A stretch of 64,000 nt of DNA from an uncultured Poribacteria bacterium. GTDB taxonomy: Bacteria; Poribacteria; WGA-4E; WGA-3G. The notes beneath the pieces are model-generated. The model was not told the DNA's origin, searched no databases, and saw only the letters and a list, made by a program, of their open reading frames with translations. Of the stretch, positions 53,309 through 63,118 are shown piece by piece; position 1 is the stretch's first letter, and each line of letters starts with the position of its first letter. A program made the translations under genes and the position numbers. Location: NCBI GenBank assembly GCA_951828385.1, contig OX639973.1, positions 5,509,200 through 5,573,199 on the forward strand, in the 5' to 3' direction.

Positions 53309-55105
53309 ATGAAAAACAATTTGCATTTATCCGTCCGCCGCCTCGTTTTCGTACTTATAGTGCTACAGGTTGGATTTCTGTTGCTCGTTGGTAAACTCTT
53401 CAAAGTGCAGATCGCCAACAGCACAGCACATCAAGAGATAGCTGAGCGCACTTGGCACTCTCCGCGTACAGCCACAATCAAGCGAGGCAAAATTTTGGAC
53501 CGGCATGGCAATATTTTAGCTTTGAGTCGTCACAGCCTCTCTGTTTATGCCGACCCGAAGTATATAAAAGCTGATCCGATAAAAGTTGCCGAAAGGCTAT
53601 CACCCGTTCTCGGCGTTGCTGAATCTGAATTGATCTCGCAACTCCGCCGTAAAGATAAACGGTTCGTGTGGCTCAAAAAGGATCTGGATTATGAATTGCT
53701 TGATGAGATTCGTTCTATCGAGCGCGACATCCGTGGTATAAAGCACCAAGTTGAACAAAAGCGTACCTATCCGAAGGGGCCACTTGCAGCGCAAGTCATC
53801 GGGCATATGAATGATGAAAATATGGGTGAAGGCATCGAGTATCATTACAACAATTACCTGTTGAGCGCGAAGGAACGTAAAGCCGCACAGCGTGCAGCCG
53901 ATGCCCGAAATGAACCCATTAAGCTGCTAACGCGTGGGAAATCCACCGATGATTACGGGTATAGCGTCGTTTTGACACTCGACGAATACATCCAAAATGT
54001 TGCTGAAAAAGAATTGGCAGCAGCTTGCAAACAGTGGAACGCGCCGCGAGGGACAGTGATTGTCATGGCATCACAAACGGCTGAAATATTAGCACTCGCG
54101 AGTTACCCGACGTACGATTTGAACAGATATGCCTATAGCAGTGAAGAAGCAAAACGGAACTTTGGGGTTTGGTTTGCGTATGAACCGGGTTCCATTTTTA
54201 AGATTATCGCGTCTTCCGCTGTACTCAATGAAGGGGTGATGACCCCTGAATCAACAGTTTTCTGCGAGAATGGTCGATATCGGCTCTCAAACGGTAGGGT
54301 TATCCGGGACGTTTCCGCAAAAGGTGTCCTAACACTGGAGCAGGTGATTCAAAAATCCAGCAATATCGGTATGATTAAGGTTGTGAACCGGTTAGGGCGC
54401 GCGGATTTTAGCACTTACATCGAAACATTCGGTTTTGGAAAACCAACAGGTGTGGACCTGCCCTATGAGCACAGTGGCAGCCTTTATGCAGTCAAGCATT
54501 GGGATACGCACTCTCTCGGTTCTGTGCCTTTTGGTCAAGGGATTATGGTAACACCCCTTCAGATGGTCAACGCTTTAAATGTCATCGCGAATGGTGGCAC
54601 GCTCCTCCATCCGCATATCACACGAGAAATCCGAGACAGCAATGGGACAGTCATTAAAAAGATCTACCCGATCAAAGTTCGACAAGTCCTGCACCCACAA
54701 GTGGCGAAACAGATGACAGATATACTTGTTGGTGTTGTTGAGGGCGGTAGTGGTCGGCGCGCACGTGTTGAAGGGTATCGCGTGGCAGGAAAGACAGGCA
54801 CCGCCCAAAAAGCAGAACCCGATGGTAAAGGTTACGCTGGAAAAGAGATTATGTCCTTTATGGGGTTCCTACCCGCGGAAAATCCGATGGTCTCAATAAT
54901 CGTTATGCTTGATGAACCGACAGGGGCACGCTTCAGCGGGCAGATCGCTGGACCCCTTTTCCAGAAAGTTGCCGCCCAAACGATGCAATACTTGAAACAG
55001 ACAGAGTTTTTCGGACCCCAACACCAAAAAATATCCGAATTTGCTCCTGTTGCAACAGAGGAAACCTCAACGCAACGCCTGACCGCAGAAGGAGGCGGGT
55101 TGTGA
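53309..55105 (+). CDS. ftsI: Division-specific penicillin-binding protein (transpeptidase)
   Basis: 598 aa class B PBP. N-terminal membrane helix (LVFVLIVLQVGFLLLVG), pedestal domain with RGKILDRHGNILA, and the transpeptidase domain with S295-I-F-K (nucleophile), S350-S-N352 and K495-T-G. Cross-links septal peptidoglycan with FtsW. No PASTA domains. Its stop overlaps murE (GTGA). Confidence 0.95.
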   Translation: MKNNLHLSVRRLVFVLIVLQVGFLLLVGKLFKVQIANSTAHQEIAERTWHSPRTATIKRGKILDRHGNILALSRHSLSVYADPKYIKADPIKVAERLSPVLGVAESELISQLRRKDKRFVWLKKDLDYELLDEIRSIERDIRGIKHQVEQKRTYPKGPLAAQVIGHMNDENMGEGIEYHYNNYLLSAKERKAAQRAADARNEPIKLLTRGKSTDDYGYSVVLTLDEYIQNVAEKELAAACKQWNAPRGTVIVMASQTAEILALASYPTYDLNRYAYSSEEAKRNFGVWFAYEPGSIFKIIASSAVLNEGVMTPESTVFCENGRYRLSNGRVIRDVSAKGVLTLEQVIQKSSNIGMIKVVNRLGRADFSTYIETFGFGKPTGVDLPYEHSGSLYAVKHWDTHSLGSVPFGQGIMVTPLQMVNALNVIANGGTLLHPHITREIRDSNGTVIKKIYPIKVRQVLHPQVAKQMTDILVGVVEGGSGRRARVEGYRVAGKTGTAQKAEPDGKGYAGKEIMSFMGFLPAENPMVSIIVMLDEPTGARFSGQIAGPLFQKVAAQTMQYLKQTEFFGPQHQKISEFAPVATEETSTQRLTAEGGGL

Positions 55106-56580
55106 AGTTTCGTGAGATGCTCCATGGACTCAACCTTACTGCAAGTACCGGGTCGCTTGATATAGATATTACCGGTATTGTTAGCGACAATCGCGAGGTT
55201 GAACAAGGTAATATCTTTGTCTGCTACCAAGGTATTAGTGTGGACAGCCACATTTTCGTTGCGGATGCACTTCAAAAGGGAGCCGCAGCTATTATTGGCG
55301 AAAAGCCAGTGACCGCGTTAGAAATACCAACAATATCTGTCACCTATGTACAGGTCCCTAACGGGCGGCGCGCGATGTCCTTGCTCGCCGCGAACTGGCA
55401 CGGAAATCCTGCAAAATACCTCAAACTCATCGGTATCACAGGCACCAACGGTAAAACATCAACCGCACATCTCATACATACGATCCTCAAAGCAAGTGGA
55501 CGAAAAACCGCACTCATTGGGACGGTTGGACATCAGTACACGAACGCTCAAGGCGAAGTGAAAACACTCCCTGCTTCCCTTACAACTCCTGATGCTTTCG
55601 CTCTCCATGACCTCCTCAAACAATTCGTTAAGGACGAAGTAGAATACGTCACGATGGAAACCTCCTCACAAGGGTTAGCACTACAACGATTAGCAGGGCT
55701 CGTCTTTGATACTGCTGTCTTTACCAATTTTACTCAGGACCATCTCGATTACCATCAGACGATGGAGGCATATTTGAAGGCGAAACTCATGCTATTTGAG
55801 CAACTCAGTGAAGAAGGCGTTGCGGTTTTGAATAGCGACGCGCCTGTGTCAAAACGTATCTCGGAAACATGCCTGCGTTCACAACTGTTGATGTATGGAC
55901 TTGATAATAAAACTGACCTACATGCCGAAGATATAGCGTTTGCACACAACCGGTTGGCATTTACAGCAGTTACGCCAGAAGGGCGGTTCCCTGTTAAGTT
56001 ACGATTGCTCGGAGAATATAACCTTTATAACGCGCTCGCCGCTATCGCTGTAGGGATCCGTTACGGTTGTCCGATGTCAGCTATCCAAGAAGGGCTTGCT
56101 GCTACGGTGGTCCCCGGTCGGTTTGAACTCATTGATCAAGGACAAGACTTTGCTGTTATCGTCGATTACGCGCATACACCCGACGGTTTAGAGAATGTAC
56201 TAACTGCCGCAAAGCGTATCACTGAACAGAAGTTGATTTGCGTTTTCGGGTGCGGGGGTGACCGAGATAACGGAAAACGTCCCAAAATGGGGAATATTTC
56301 TGCCCAAATTGCGGATTACAGCGTAATTACATCGGACAATCCGCGAACAGAAAATCCTGATGCAATTATTGCACAGATTGTGTCAAATTTACCACATGAT
56401 ACCAAATATGTGTGTATTTCGGAGAGGCGAGACGCTATCCATCACGCAATCGCTACAGCAAAATCTGGAGATGTGGTCGTAATTGCGGGTAAAGGTCATG
56501 AGGATTACCAAGAAATTCACGGCAAAAGATTTCCCTTTGACGACAGGGTTATCGCTTCAGATATCTTGGAATCTCTCTAA
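55102..56580 (+). CDS. murE: UDP-MurNAc-tripeptide synthetase (meso-DAP type)
   Basis: 492 aa Mur ligase. ATP site GITGTNGKTSTAHL, central domain KTDLHAED, and VFGCGGDRDNGKRPKMG. The motif DNPRTENPDAI contains DNPR, which marks enzymes adding meso-diaminopimelate rather than lysine. GTG start overlapping ftsI by 4 bp, with GGAGG upstream, so translation is coupled. Confidence 0.96.
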   Translation: MKFREMLHGLNLTASTGSLDIDITGIVSDNREVEQGNIFVCYQGISVDSHIFVADALQKGAAAIIGEKPVTALEIPTISVTYVQVPNGRRAMSLLAANWHGNPAKYLKLIGITGTNGKTSTAHLIHTILKASGRKTALIGTVGHQYTNAQGEVKTLPASLTTPDAFALHDLLKQFVKDEVEYVTMETSSQGLALQRLAGLVFDTAVFTNFTQDHLDYHQTMEAYLKAKLMLFEQLSEEGVAVLNSDAPVSKRISETCLRSQLLMYGLDNKTDLHAEDIAFAHNRLAFTAVTPEGRFPVKLRLLGEYNLYNALAAIAVGIRYGCPMSAIQEGLAATVVPGRFELIDQGQDFAVIVDYAHTPDGLENVLTAAKRITEQKLICVFGCGGDRDNGKRPKMGNISAQIADYSVITSDNPRTENPDAIIAQIVSNLPHDTKYVCISERRDAIHHAIATAKSGDVVVIAGKGHEDYQEIHGKRFPFDDRVIASDILESL

Positions 56581-56605
56581 GGCTTCGCAAGCGCGATGTT
56601 TAATA

Positions 56606-57367
56606 ATGCCAAGTACGGAAATTAACAACCTCAATATCTCATATCAGGTTGCCGGGGAAGGCGATGTTATTCTCCTGCTACACGGTTGGGGCGGGGAGGC
56701 TGCAAGTTTTCAACCGGTTTTTGAATGGCTTGCGCAATCCCATAAAGTCTACGCGCTGGATTTGCCAGGATTCGGGAAGAGTCAAATCCCACCTACAGCA
56801 TGGAACACGTCCAACTACGCGCAGTTTGTTACAGCGTTTTTGGAAAAATTTTGCATCCCAAAGGCACATCTCATCGGTCACTCCTTTGGCGGTCGGATTT
56901 CGATTATCCTTTCAGCGGAGCACCCTGAAAAAGTTGATAAACTTATCCTTGTTGACAGTGCCGGGATTAGACCGCCGCGAACTACCAAATATTATCTTCG
57001 AGTAGGTATGGCAAAAGTTGGTAAATTGCTCCGCCGATGTGGGAAGTCTGGTGTACAACTTGCGAACGCGATGGCTGCCCGCGCCGGTTCCAAAGACTAT
57101 CAGGAGGCTGCGGAAATGCGAGCCACGCTTGTTAAGGTCGTAAACCAAGACCTGCGTTCTCTATTACCGCGGATATCGGCATCTACCCTGCTCATCTGGG
57201 GTGAAAACGATAAGGATACACCCGTAGCATTCGGAAAAATCATGGAAAAGGAGATACCCGACGCAGGGTTGGTCGTTCTCAAGGAGGCAGGACACTTTTC
57301 TTACCTTGATCAGTTTCCACAATTTTGCCGGATTGTCGCCAGTTTTTTGAAGATCGCAAACGCATAG
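56606..57367 (+). CDS. Alpha/beta hydrolase inserted in the wall cluster
   Basis: 253 aa. Lipid- or ester-hydrolase fold: oxyanion segment LLLHGWGGEAAS, nucleophile Ser in GHSFGGRIS, acid in WGENDKDTP, His in EAGHFSYLD. The longer upstream ORF overlapping murE is rejected; the ATG at 56606 is 26 bp after the murE stop, although its ribosome site is weak. Not a standard dcw member. Its placement between murE and murF suggests a role in envelope metabolism, but nothing in the sequence fixes the substrate. Confidence 0.85.
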   Translation: MPSTEINNLNISYQVAGEGDVILLLHGWGGEAASFQPVFEWLAQSHKVYALDLPGFGKSQIPPTAWNTSNYAQFVTAFLEKFCIPKAHLIGHSFGGRISIILSAEHPEKVDKLILVDSAGIRPPRTTKYYLRVGMAKVGKLLRRCGKSGVQLANAMAARAGSKDYQEAAEMRATLVKVVNQDLRSLLPRISASTLLIWGENDKDTPVAFGKIMEKEIPDAGLVVLKEAGHFSYLDQFPQFCRIVASFLKIANA

Positions 57368-57408
57368 GAAACATTACAGACACAGTTTCAATACAAGGAA
57401 AAAGGAAA

Positions 57409-59046
57409 ATGACGTTGGGGAACATAAGTACAATACTTTTCTACTTCGCGACGTTAACGTGTTTAGCAAGGGCTATCGTCAGAACAACAAGTGGACTCCA
57501 TATACTTCAACTTGATGGTTATAAAACCGGCAGATATCTGAAATGGATACGTCAGCATCTGAAGAACTGTTTTGAAGTTAAAGAGATTCTCGTCATTGGG
57601 GGTTTGCTGGTTCTCACAGCGTTTTATCCACAGTATCACGACACGTGGTTCTTCCCTGTGTTGTGCGTTACTTGGGGTGGGTTCCAAGTTTATCTGAGCA
57701 CGAGAGAGAAAAAGGTTGAGGTGAAAAAACCGCTTGTCTACACGGCGCGTGCAAAACGGGTGTTCGGGCTTTCGATCTGTTTGCTTGTAAGTCTTGCGAC
57801 AACACTCGTTTTGATAGCAAAGACGAGTCCATGGCGGACTGCTATTTTCCTTTTTAGTGAAATATCCGTCATTAACTTAACGATCGCGAATCTTCTCATT
57901 TATCCTTTGGAACGGACAATAAACGGGGCATACCTCTTTTCAGCGAGAAAACGGATTAGGACCCTTCAACCGAGAGTCATCGGTATTACTGGAAGTTATG
58001 GCAAAACGAGTACAAAGTATATTTTGCATCAAATTTTATCCCAGAAATTTAATACCTTGATGACCCCTGACAGTTACAACACACCGATGGGAATCTGCAA
58101 GGTGATTCGTGGTGAGTTGACCGCCGAACACGAGATATTCATTGTTGAGATGGGTGCTTATAAGCGCGGCGACATTCGTGAATTGTGCAACTTGGCAGCC
58201 CCTGAAATCGGTATTCTCACGGCTGTCGGTCCACAACACTTAGAACGCTTTAAAAGCATTGAGAATATAGCACAGACAAAATATGAACTGATTGAATCAT
58301 TACCATCGGATGGACTTGCTATCTTCAATTGCGACAACGAAATTTGTGCCGGGCTTTCTGATAAACGCGAGCAAGGGGGAAGTCCGGTACGGCGCTACGC
58401 CACAGAACCTTTTTCTGTAGATTCGGCTTCTGATAGGGCAGATTTAACTGCCACGAATATTCGGCACACCCCCGAAGGACTTGCTTTCACGGTGCATGCC
58501 AATGTAGGCATATCGGAAATCCGGACGCGGCTTTTAGGGAGACATAACGTATCCAACATCCTCGCGGCTATAGCCGTTTCGATGGAGTGCGGGATGACAC
58601 TTGCAGAAATTCAGGAAGCGATCGTCAATGTCGAACCCGTGCCGCATCGGTTACAACTGACAAGCGGTGCGGGTAACGTGACCATCATTGATGACAGTTT
58701 CAACGCGAATCCTGTCGGTGCGAAAGCGGCACTTGAAGTGCTTACCGAGATTGGAGAGGGAAAAAAAGTTTTGGTGACACCCGGTATGGTAGAACTCGGT
58801 GAAAGAGAATACGAAGAAAACAGACGACTCGGAGAACAAGCCGCCGATGTCTGTGATCTGGTTATTTTAGTCGGCCCTACACGTACTACACCGATTTTAG
58901 AGGGCTTAAAGGCTGCTGAATACCCGAGCCAGCAGACTATTGTCGCTCTTAACCTCGAAGAAGTCAAACAGCATTTAGCAACACAGGTACAGGCAGGTGA
59001 TGTTGTTCTTTTTGAGAACGACCTCCCGGACAACTATAAGGAATAG
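57409..59046 (+). CDS. murF: MurF-type ligase with an N-terminal membrane domain
   Basis: 545 aa. Residues 1-185 are a membrane domain with about five hydrophobic segments (ISTILFYFATLTCLARAIV, EILVIGGLLVLTAFY, FFPVLCVTWGGFQVYL, FGLSICLLVSLATTLVLIA, TAIFLFSEISVINLTIANLLI). The rest is a Mur ligase: GSYGKTSTKYIL (ATP loop), NTPMGICK, EMGAYKRGDI, HRLQLTSG and IDDSFNANPVGAKAALE, the last diagnostic of MurF. It adds D-Ala-D-Ala to the UDP-MurNAc tripeptide; ddl, which makes D-Ala-D-Ala, is next. Membrane tethering would place it beside MraY. The start at 57409 has AAAGGAAA upstream. Confidence 0.9.
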   Translation: MTLGNISTILFYFATLTCLARAIVRTTSGLHILQLDGYKTGRYLKWIRQHLKNCFEVKEILVIGGLLVLTAFYPQYHDTWFFPVLCVTWGGFQVYLSTREKKVEVKKPLVYTARAKRVFGLSICLLVSLATTLVLIAKTSPWRTAIFLFSEISVINLTIANLLIYPLERTINGAYLFSARKRIRTLQPRVIGITGSYGKTSTKYILHQILSQKFNTLMTPDSYNTPMGICKVIRGELTAEHEIFIVEMGAYKRGDIRELCNLAAPEIGILTAVGPQHLERFKSIENIAQTKYELIESLPSDGLAIFNCDNEICAGLSDKREQGGSPVRRYATEPFSVDSASDRADLTATNIRHTPEGLAFTVHANVGISEIRTRLLGRHNVSNILAAIAVSMECGMTLAEIQEAIVNVEPVPHRLQLTSGAGNVTIIDDSFNANPVGAKAALEVLTEIGEGKKVLVTPGMVELGEREYEENRRLGEQAADVCDLVILVGPTRTTPILEGLKAAEYPSQQTIVALNLEEVKQHLATQVQAGDVVLFENDLPDNYKE

Positions 59047-59242
59047 TCGTCAGTTATCAGGGGAATAGTTTTCAGTTTTCAGTTATCGGTTATCAGTTAA
59101 GAGACAACTTGTGGCAGTTATAGATGATGTTACTACCATAGCAACCCTCTTTAACTGATAACTGAAAGGTTTTTCGTAGAAAAACCGAACTGATAACTGA
59201 CGACTCTAACTCTGACAACTGATAACTGACAACTGATAAAAA
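59047..59242. repeat. GATAACTGA-type short-repeat tract before ddl
   Basis: About 190 bp of units such as CAGTTATC, GATAACTGA and TGACAACTGATAACTGACAA in both orientations, so it can fold back on itself. Same family as 11809-11892. ddl begins right after it without a clear ribosome site. Confidence 0.75.
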
Positions 59243-60448
59243 ATGTCAAAACACAATGTAGCCCTCATATTTGGCGGATGCACACCTGAACACGAAGTGT
59301 CAATCGTAACCGCACATCAGGTCTGCCTCGCTTTACAAGAAAACTATCACGTCATTCCTATTTACGTCACAAAAAACGGCGAATGGTTGACCGGTGATGC
59401 ACTTCGAGATTTATCCACCTTTACAGACGGGACACTGCCACATCCGTCCAATTTCGACAAAGTTACCGTCGAATTCCATCCAGAGCCGAAGTTCGTTGTG
59501 AGTTCCAACCACTGGCTCGGTCAGAAAGTTCGAAAAAGAACTGTTCTTCCGATAGATGTCGTTTTCCCATCAATCCACGGCATGCATGGCGAAGATGGAA
59601 CACTCCAAGGATTGTTAGAACTCATGAATTTGCCCTACGTTGGTGCGGGGGTTGTCGGTTCCGCTGTCGGTATGGACAAAATCATGATGAAGGCGATTCT
59701 CAACGAAAATCAACTTCCAATACTTCCATATCTGTGGTGGGATCACCGTGAGTGGGAAACTGGACGCAACGAGATTATCGAAGACGTAGAGACAACACTC
59801 GCCTATCCTGTCTTCGTCAAACCCGCGATGGGGGGGTCAAGCATTGGTGTCAGTCATGTCAAAAATCAGACTGAGCTTGTCAGTGCCGTCGAGGTCGCTG
59901 GACATTACGCGCGTCGGATACTCGTTGAGAAAGCCGTTGAGGATCCTGTTGAAATCAATTGCGCCGTGATGGGTACAGATGAACCAACAGTATCTGTATG
60001 CGAGCAACCCGTAACACAAGCGAATTTGCTGAGTTTTGATGATAAATATATCCATCAAGGGGAAAGCTCTTCGGGGATGGCGGGGGCGGATCGAAAAATT
60101 CCTGCACCCATTTCAGAAGAATTGACGTTACATATACAACAACTTGCCGCACGCACCTTTCAGGTTTTAGATTGTGCCGGTGTAGCACGTATTGACTTCC
60201 TCGTAGATGCCGATCAAAATGTTTACGTGAATGAAATTAATACTATCCCCGGTTCATATAGTTATTACTTGTGGGCACATCAAGGTATTGAGTTTCCGCA
60301 ACTTGTATCGGAACTCATTGATTTAGCATTTACCGCGCATACGCAGAAAAATGCGTTAACCTATACGTATACGACCAACCTCCTAAGCCAAGCAGGTGCG
60401 GGCTTTGCCAAATTGAAGAAAGGTGAAAAACTTGGGGGCACAGCGTAA
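59243..60448 (+). CDS. ddl: D-alanine--D-alanine ligase
   Basis: 401 aa ATP-grasp enzyme. N-terminal FGGCTPEHEVSI, SIHGMHGEDGTLQGLLE, FVKPAMGGSSIGVS, ARIDFLVD and NEINTIPGSYSYYLW (metal ligands E and N). In the last, the usual PGxT is PGSY. The C-terminus is about 35 residues longer than usual. Makes the dipeptide used by MurF, encoded directly upstream. Confidence 0.93.
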   Translation: MSKHNVALIFGGCTPEHEVSIVTAHQVCLALQENYHVIPIYVTKNGEWLTGDALRDLSTFTDGTLPHPSNFDKVTVEFHPEPKFVVSSNHWLGQKVRKRTVLPIDVVFPSIHGMHGEDGTLQGLLELMNLPYVGAGVVGSAVGMDKIMMKAILNENQLPILPYLWWDHREWETGRNEIIEDVETTLAYPVFVKPAMGGSSIGVSHVKNQTELVSAVEVAGHYARRILVEKAVEDPVEINCAVMGTDEPTVSVCEQPVTQANLLSFDDKYIHQGESSSGMAGADRKIPAPISEELTLHIQQLAARTFQVLDCAGVARIDFLVDADQNVYVNEINTIPGSYSYYLWAHQGIEFPQLVSELIDLAFTAHTQKNALTYTYTTNLLSQAGAGFAKLKKGEKLGGTA

Positions 60449-60490
60449 ACTATCGTAATAAGATCGCTACTGCTGTTCTTGTGGGAAAAC

Positions 60491-61609
60491 ATGTTCTACC
60501 ATCTCCTCTACGAGAATCTCGTTGAAATCTTTTCGCCATTCAATATCTTTCGCTATATTAGTTTTCGCGCAATATATGCGACAGCTACAGCCCTCCTCAT
60601 TTCCCTCGCTTTGGGACCCTTTATGATAGGGAAGTTGAAGCAGCTGCGCATTGGTGAACATATTCAGGAGGAGGTCGCAGAAGCCCAGCAGAATACTGAA
60701 AATCAGAACAAAGCCGGCATACCAACAATGGGGGGAGTCCTCATCATTGTGTCTGTGCTGATATCGGTCGTATTTTGGTCGCGTTTAGATCAGCCTTATA
60801 TCTACTTGATGATATTGACAACACTCTGGTTCGGCGGCCTCGGATTTCTTGATGATTACAGCAAACTGGTAAAACAACAATCCTTAGGGCTGCGGGGGTG
60901 GCACAAAATCGCGCTTCAAACGGTGGGTGCGTTGGCGATTGCGGGGTATCTCTACCATTGGGGACCCGCCCAAGCTGACGATCCGGCAACACGGACATCC
61001 CTAATCCTCCCTTTTTTCAAAGATGCCCAGCCAGATTTGGGCATCCTATTTATCCCTTTCGCGACGCTCGTCATCGTTGGGACTTCCAATGCTGTCAACC
61101 TAACCGATGGGATGGATGGATTGGCGATTGGGTGCACACTGTTTGTTGCTGGCACTTTAGGGATAGTCGGGTACATGACGAGTCACAACGAGATTGCAGC
61201 GTACCTGAACATCTTTCATCTACCGGTAGGCGGCGAAGTTACGGCGATTTTTTGTGCAGCGCTGGTCGGGGCAGGCTTAGGATTCTTATGGTATAACGGG
61301 CATCCAGCGCAAATCTTTATGGGAGATACCGGGTCGTTAGTACTCGGTGCAACGCTCGGAACAGTGGCAGTACTTATAAAGCAGGAGTTCTTGCTCGTCG
61401 TCGTCGGTGCTATCTTTGTCGCCGAAGTCTTATCGGTTATCATCCAAGTCTGGTCGTATCGGACATTTGGCAAACGCGTGTTCAAAATGTCGCCGATTCA
61501 CTATCACTTCTTGCTTTCGGGTTGGAAAGAATCGAAAGTCGTCATCAGATTTTGGATTGTCGGACTGATTTTAGTCTTGATAGCCTTAAGTACGCTGAAA
61601 CTTCGGTAG
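60491..61609 (+). CDS. mraY: Phospho-MurNAc-pentapeptide transferase
   Basis: 372 aa polytopic enzyme forming lipid I. GIPTMGGVLII, the catalytic aspartates in FLDDYSK, NLTDGMDGLAIG, YNGHPAQIFMGDTGSL and SPIHYHFLLSGW are all present. ATG at 60491 (MFYHLLYENLVEIFSPFNIF) matches the family start; a TTG 12 bp upstream is in frame. Confidence 0.96.
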   Translation: MFYHLLYENLVEIFSPFNIFRYISFRAIYATATALLISLALGPFMIGKLKQLRIGEHIQEEVAEAQQNTENQNKAGIPTMGGVLIIVSVLISVVFWSRLDQPYIYLMILTTLWFGGLGFLDDYSKLVKQQSLGLRGWHKIALQTVGALAIAGYLYHWGPAQADDPATRTSLILPFFKDAQPDLGILFIPFATLVIVGTSNAVNLTDGMDGLAIGCTLFVAGTLGIVGYMTSHNEIAAYLNIFHLPVGGEVTAIFCAALVGAGLGFLWYNGHPAQIFMGDTGSLVLGATLGTVAVLIKQEFLLVVVGAIFVAEVLSVIIQVWSYRTFGKRVFKMSPIHYHFLLSGWKESKVVIRFWIVGLILVLIALSTLKLR

Positions 61610-61643
61610 ATATGGTTTTAAACTGCACGCTGGAGGGATCTCG

Positions 61644-63059
61644 GTGGAATTACAGGGAAAACGTGTAACAGTCTTTGGTTTAAACCGAAGTGGGGTCGCC
61701 GTTGCAAAATTACTACGTTCATACGGCGCCGCTGTCACGGTTACAGATACGCGTTCTGCCGAAGCGTTGTCAACAGAAATCGCTGCGCTCAATGCGTTTC
61801 TCAAATCGGACGAAACTTGTAATCTATACCGAAAATTTTTCGATGGGCATCCGGCGGAATGCATTGCAGACACCGATTTTATAGTCGTTTCACCCGGTGT
61901 GCCTCTTAACATTCCGATGCTTCGCGAAGCACGCGCGCGTGACCTTCCGATCCTCGGGGAATTAGAGGTCGCTGCAAGCGTATGTCCAGCACCAATTGTT
62001 GCCATTACTGGCACAAAAGGTAAATCAACGACGACACTCCTCACAGCGGCAATACTAAAGGCAGGAAATAAGTTCCCGAACATCTGTGTTGCTGGCAACA
62101 TTGGGGTTCCACTATCAGCGGAGGTGCAAAAACTTACAAGCGCAGATATTGTTGTTGTTGAGGCAAGCAGTTTTCAGTTGGAAAGTACTGTCACTTTTCA
62201 TCCGATGGTTAGCGTAGTGCTTAACCTATCGCGCGATCACCTGGACCGACATAGAACGATGTCCGCGTATCAAGCAGCAAAACAGAAGATTTCTGATAAT
62301 CAGACGAGTGCTGACTGGATAATCCTCAACAGTTTGGAGGCATCTGTCAAGGATTTCGAGGCATCAACTGCAGCGAAAAAGGTCTATTTTACAGACAGAG
62401 GTACGCCTGAAGATGCGTCGTTTTTAGGGGTATTTAGAGAGGGTTCAATGCTTTTGGCGCAATGGAACGGCACGCGTAAACGGATATGTACTATTACGGA
62501 TATTCCACTTCGAGGCGCGCACAACGTACAAAACACCCTCGCCGCTATTGCTGTAGGGCTGATTTTTGGTGTGCCAGAAACACAAATTCGAGAAGCTCTT
62601 CAACAGTTCGACCGATCGCATCCTGCTTTATCGCATGCGTTTGAACCCGTAAGAACTTTGACCGGTGTTGAATTCATAGATGATTCAAAGGCAACAAATG
62701 TGGCGGCTGTTAAAGCCGCTCTTGAGTCAATAAAAGACTCTCAAATCGTCCTGATAATGGGGGGCTACGACAAGGGGAATGATTACACACCCCTACGTGA
62801 AATTGTTCAGACCCGGGTCAAAGTCGCTGTGATGCTTGGTGAATATACCCAGCAGATTGAAAAAACGCTTGCCGATACAACAGAGATCATAAAAGCGAAA
62901 ACAATGGCACAAGCGGTACAGGTTGCCTACAAACTCGCGTCACCAGGAGATGTCGTTCTATTGTCACCTGCAAATGCAAGTTTTGATATGTACACCGACT
63001 ATAAGGCACGCGGTGCTAACTTTAAAGCAGCGGTTGACGCGCTTCAACCGCTTCATTAA
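61644..63059 (+). CDS. murD: UDP-MurNAc-L-alanine--D-glutamate ligase
   Basis: 471 aa. Rossmann-like N-terminus (VTVFGLNRSGVAVAKLL), ATP loop ITGTKGKSTTTLL, LNLSRDHLDRH, FIDDSKATNVAAVKAALES and GGYDKGNDY. The GTG start has GGAGG seven bases upstream. Between mraY and ftsW, the classic order. Confidence 0.96.
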   Translation: MELQGKRVTVFGLNRSGVAVAKLLRSYGAAVTVTDTRSAEALSTEIAALNAFLKSDETCNLYRKFFDGHPAECIADTDFIVVSPGVPLNIPMLREARARDLPILGELEVAASVCPAPIVAITGTKGKSTTTLLTAAILKAGNKFPNICVAGNIGVPLSAEVQKLTSADIVVVEASSFQLESTVTFHPMVSVVLNLSRDHLDRHRTMSAYQAAKQKISDNQTSADWIILNSLEASVKDFEASTAAKKVYFTDRGTPEDASFLGVFREGSMLLAQWNGTRKRICTITDIPLRGAHNVQNTLAAIAVGLIFGVPETQIREALQQFDRSHPALSHAFEPVRTLTGVEFIDDSKATNVAAVKAALESIKDSQIVLIMGGYDKGNDYTPLREIVQTRVKVAVMLGEYTQQIEKTLADTTEIIKAKTMAQAVQVAYKLASPGDVVLLSPANASFDMYTDYKARGANFKAAVDALQPLH

Positions 63060-63118
63060 AAAGTCAACAAATTAGGTTTTTAAGGATCGAAAGTAACGCA
63101 GGAAGGAAAAACACCACG

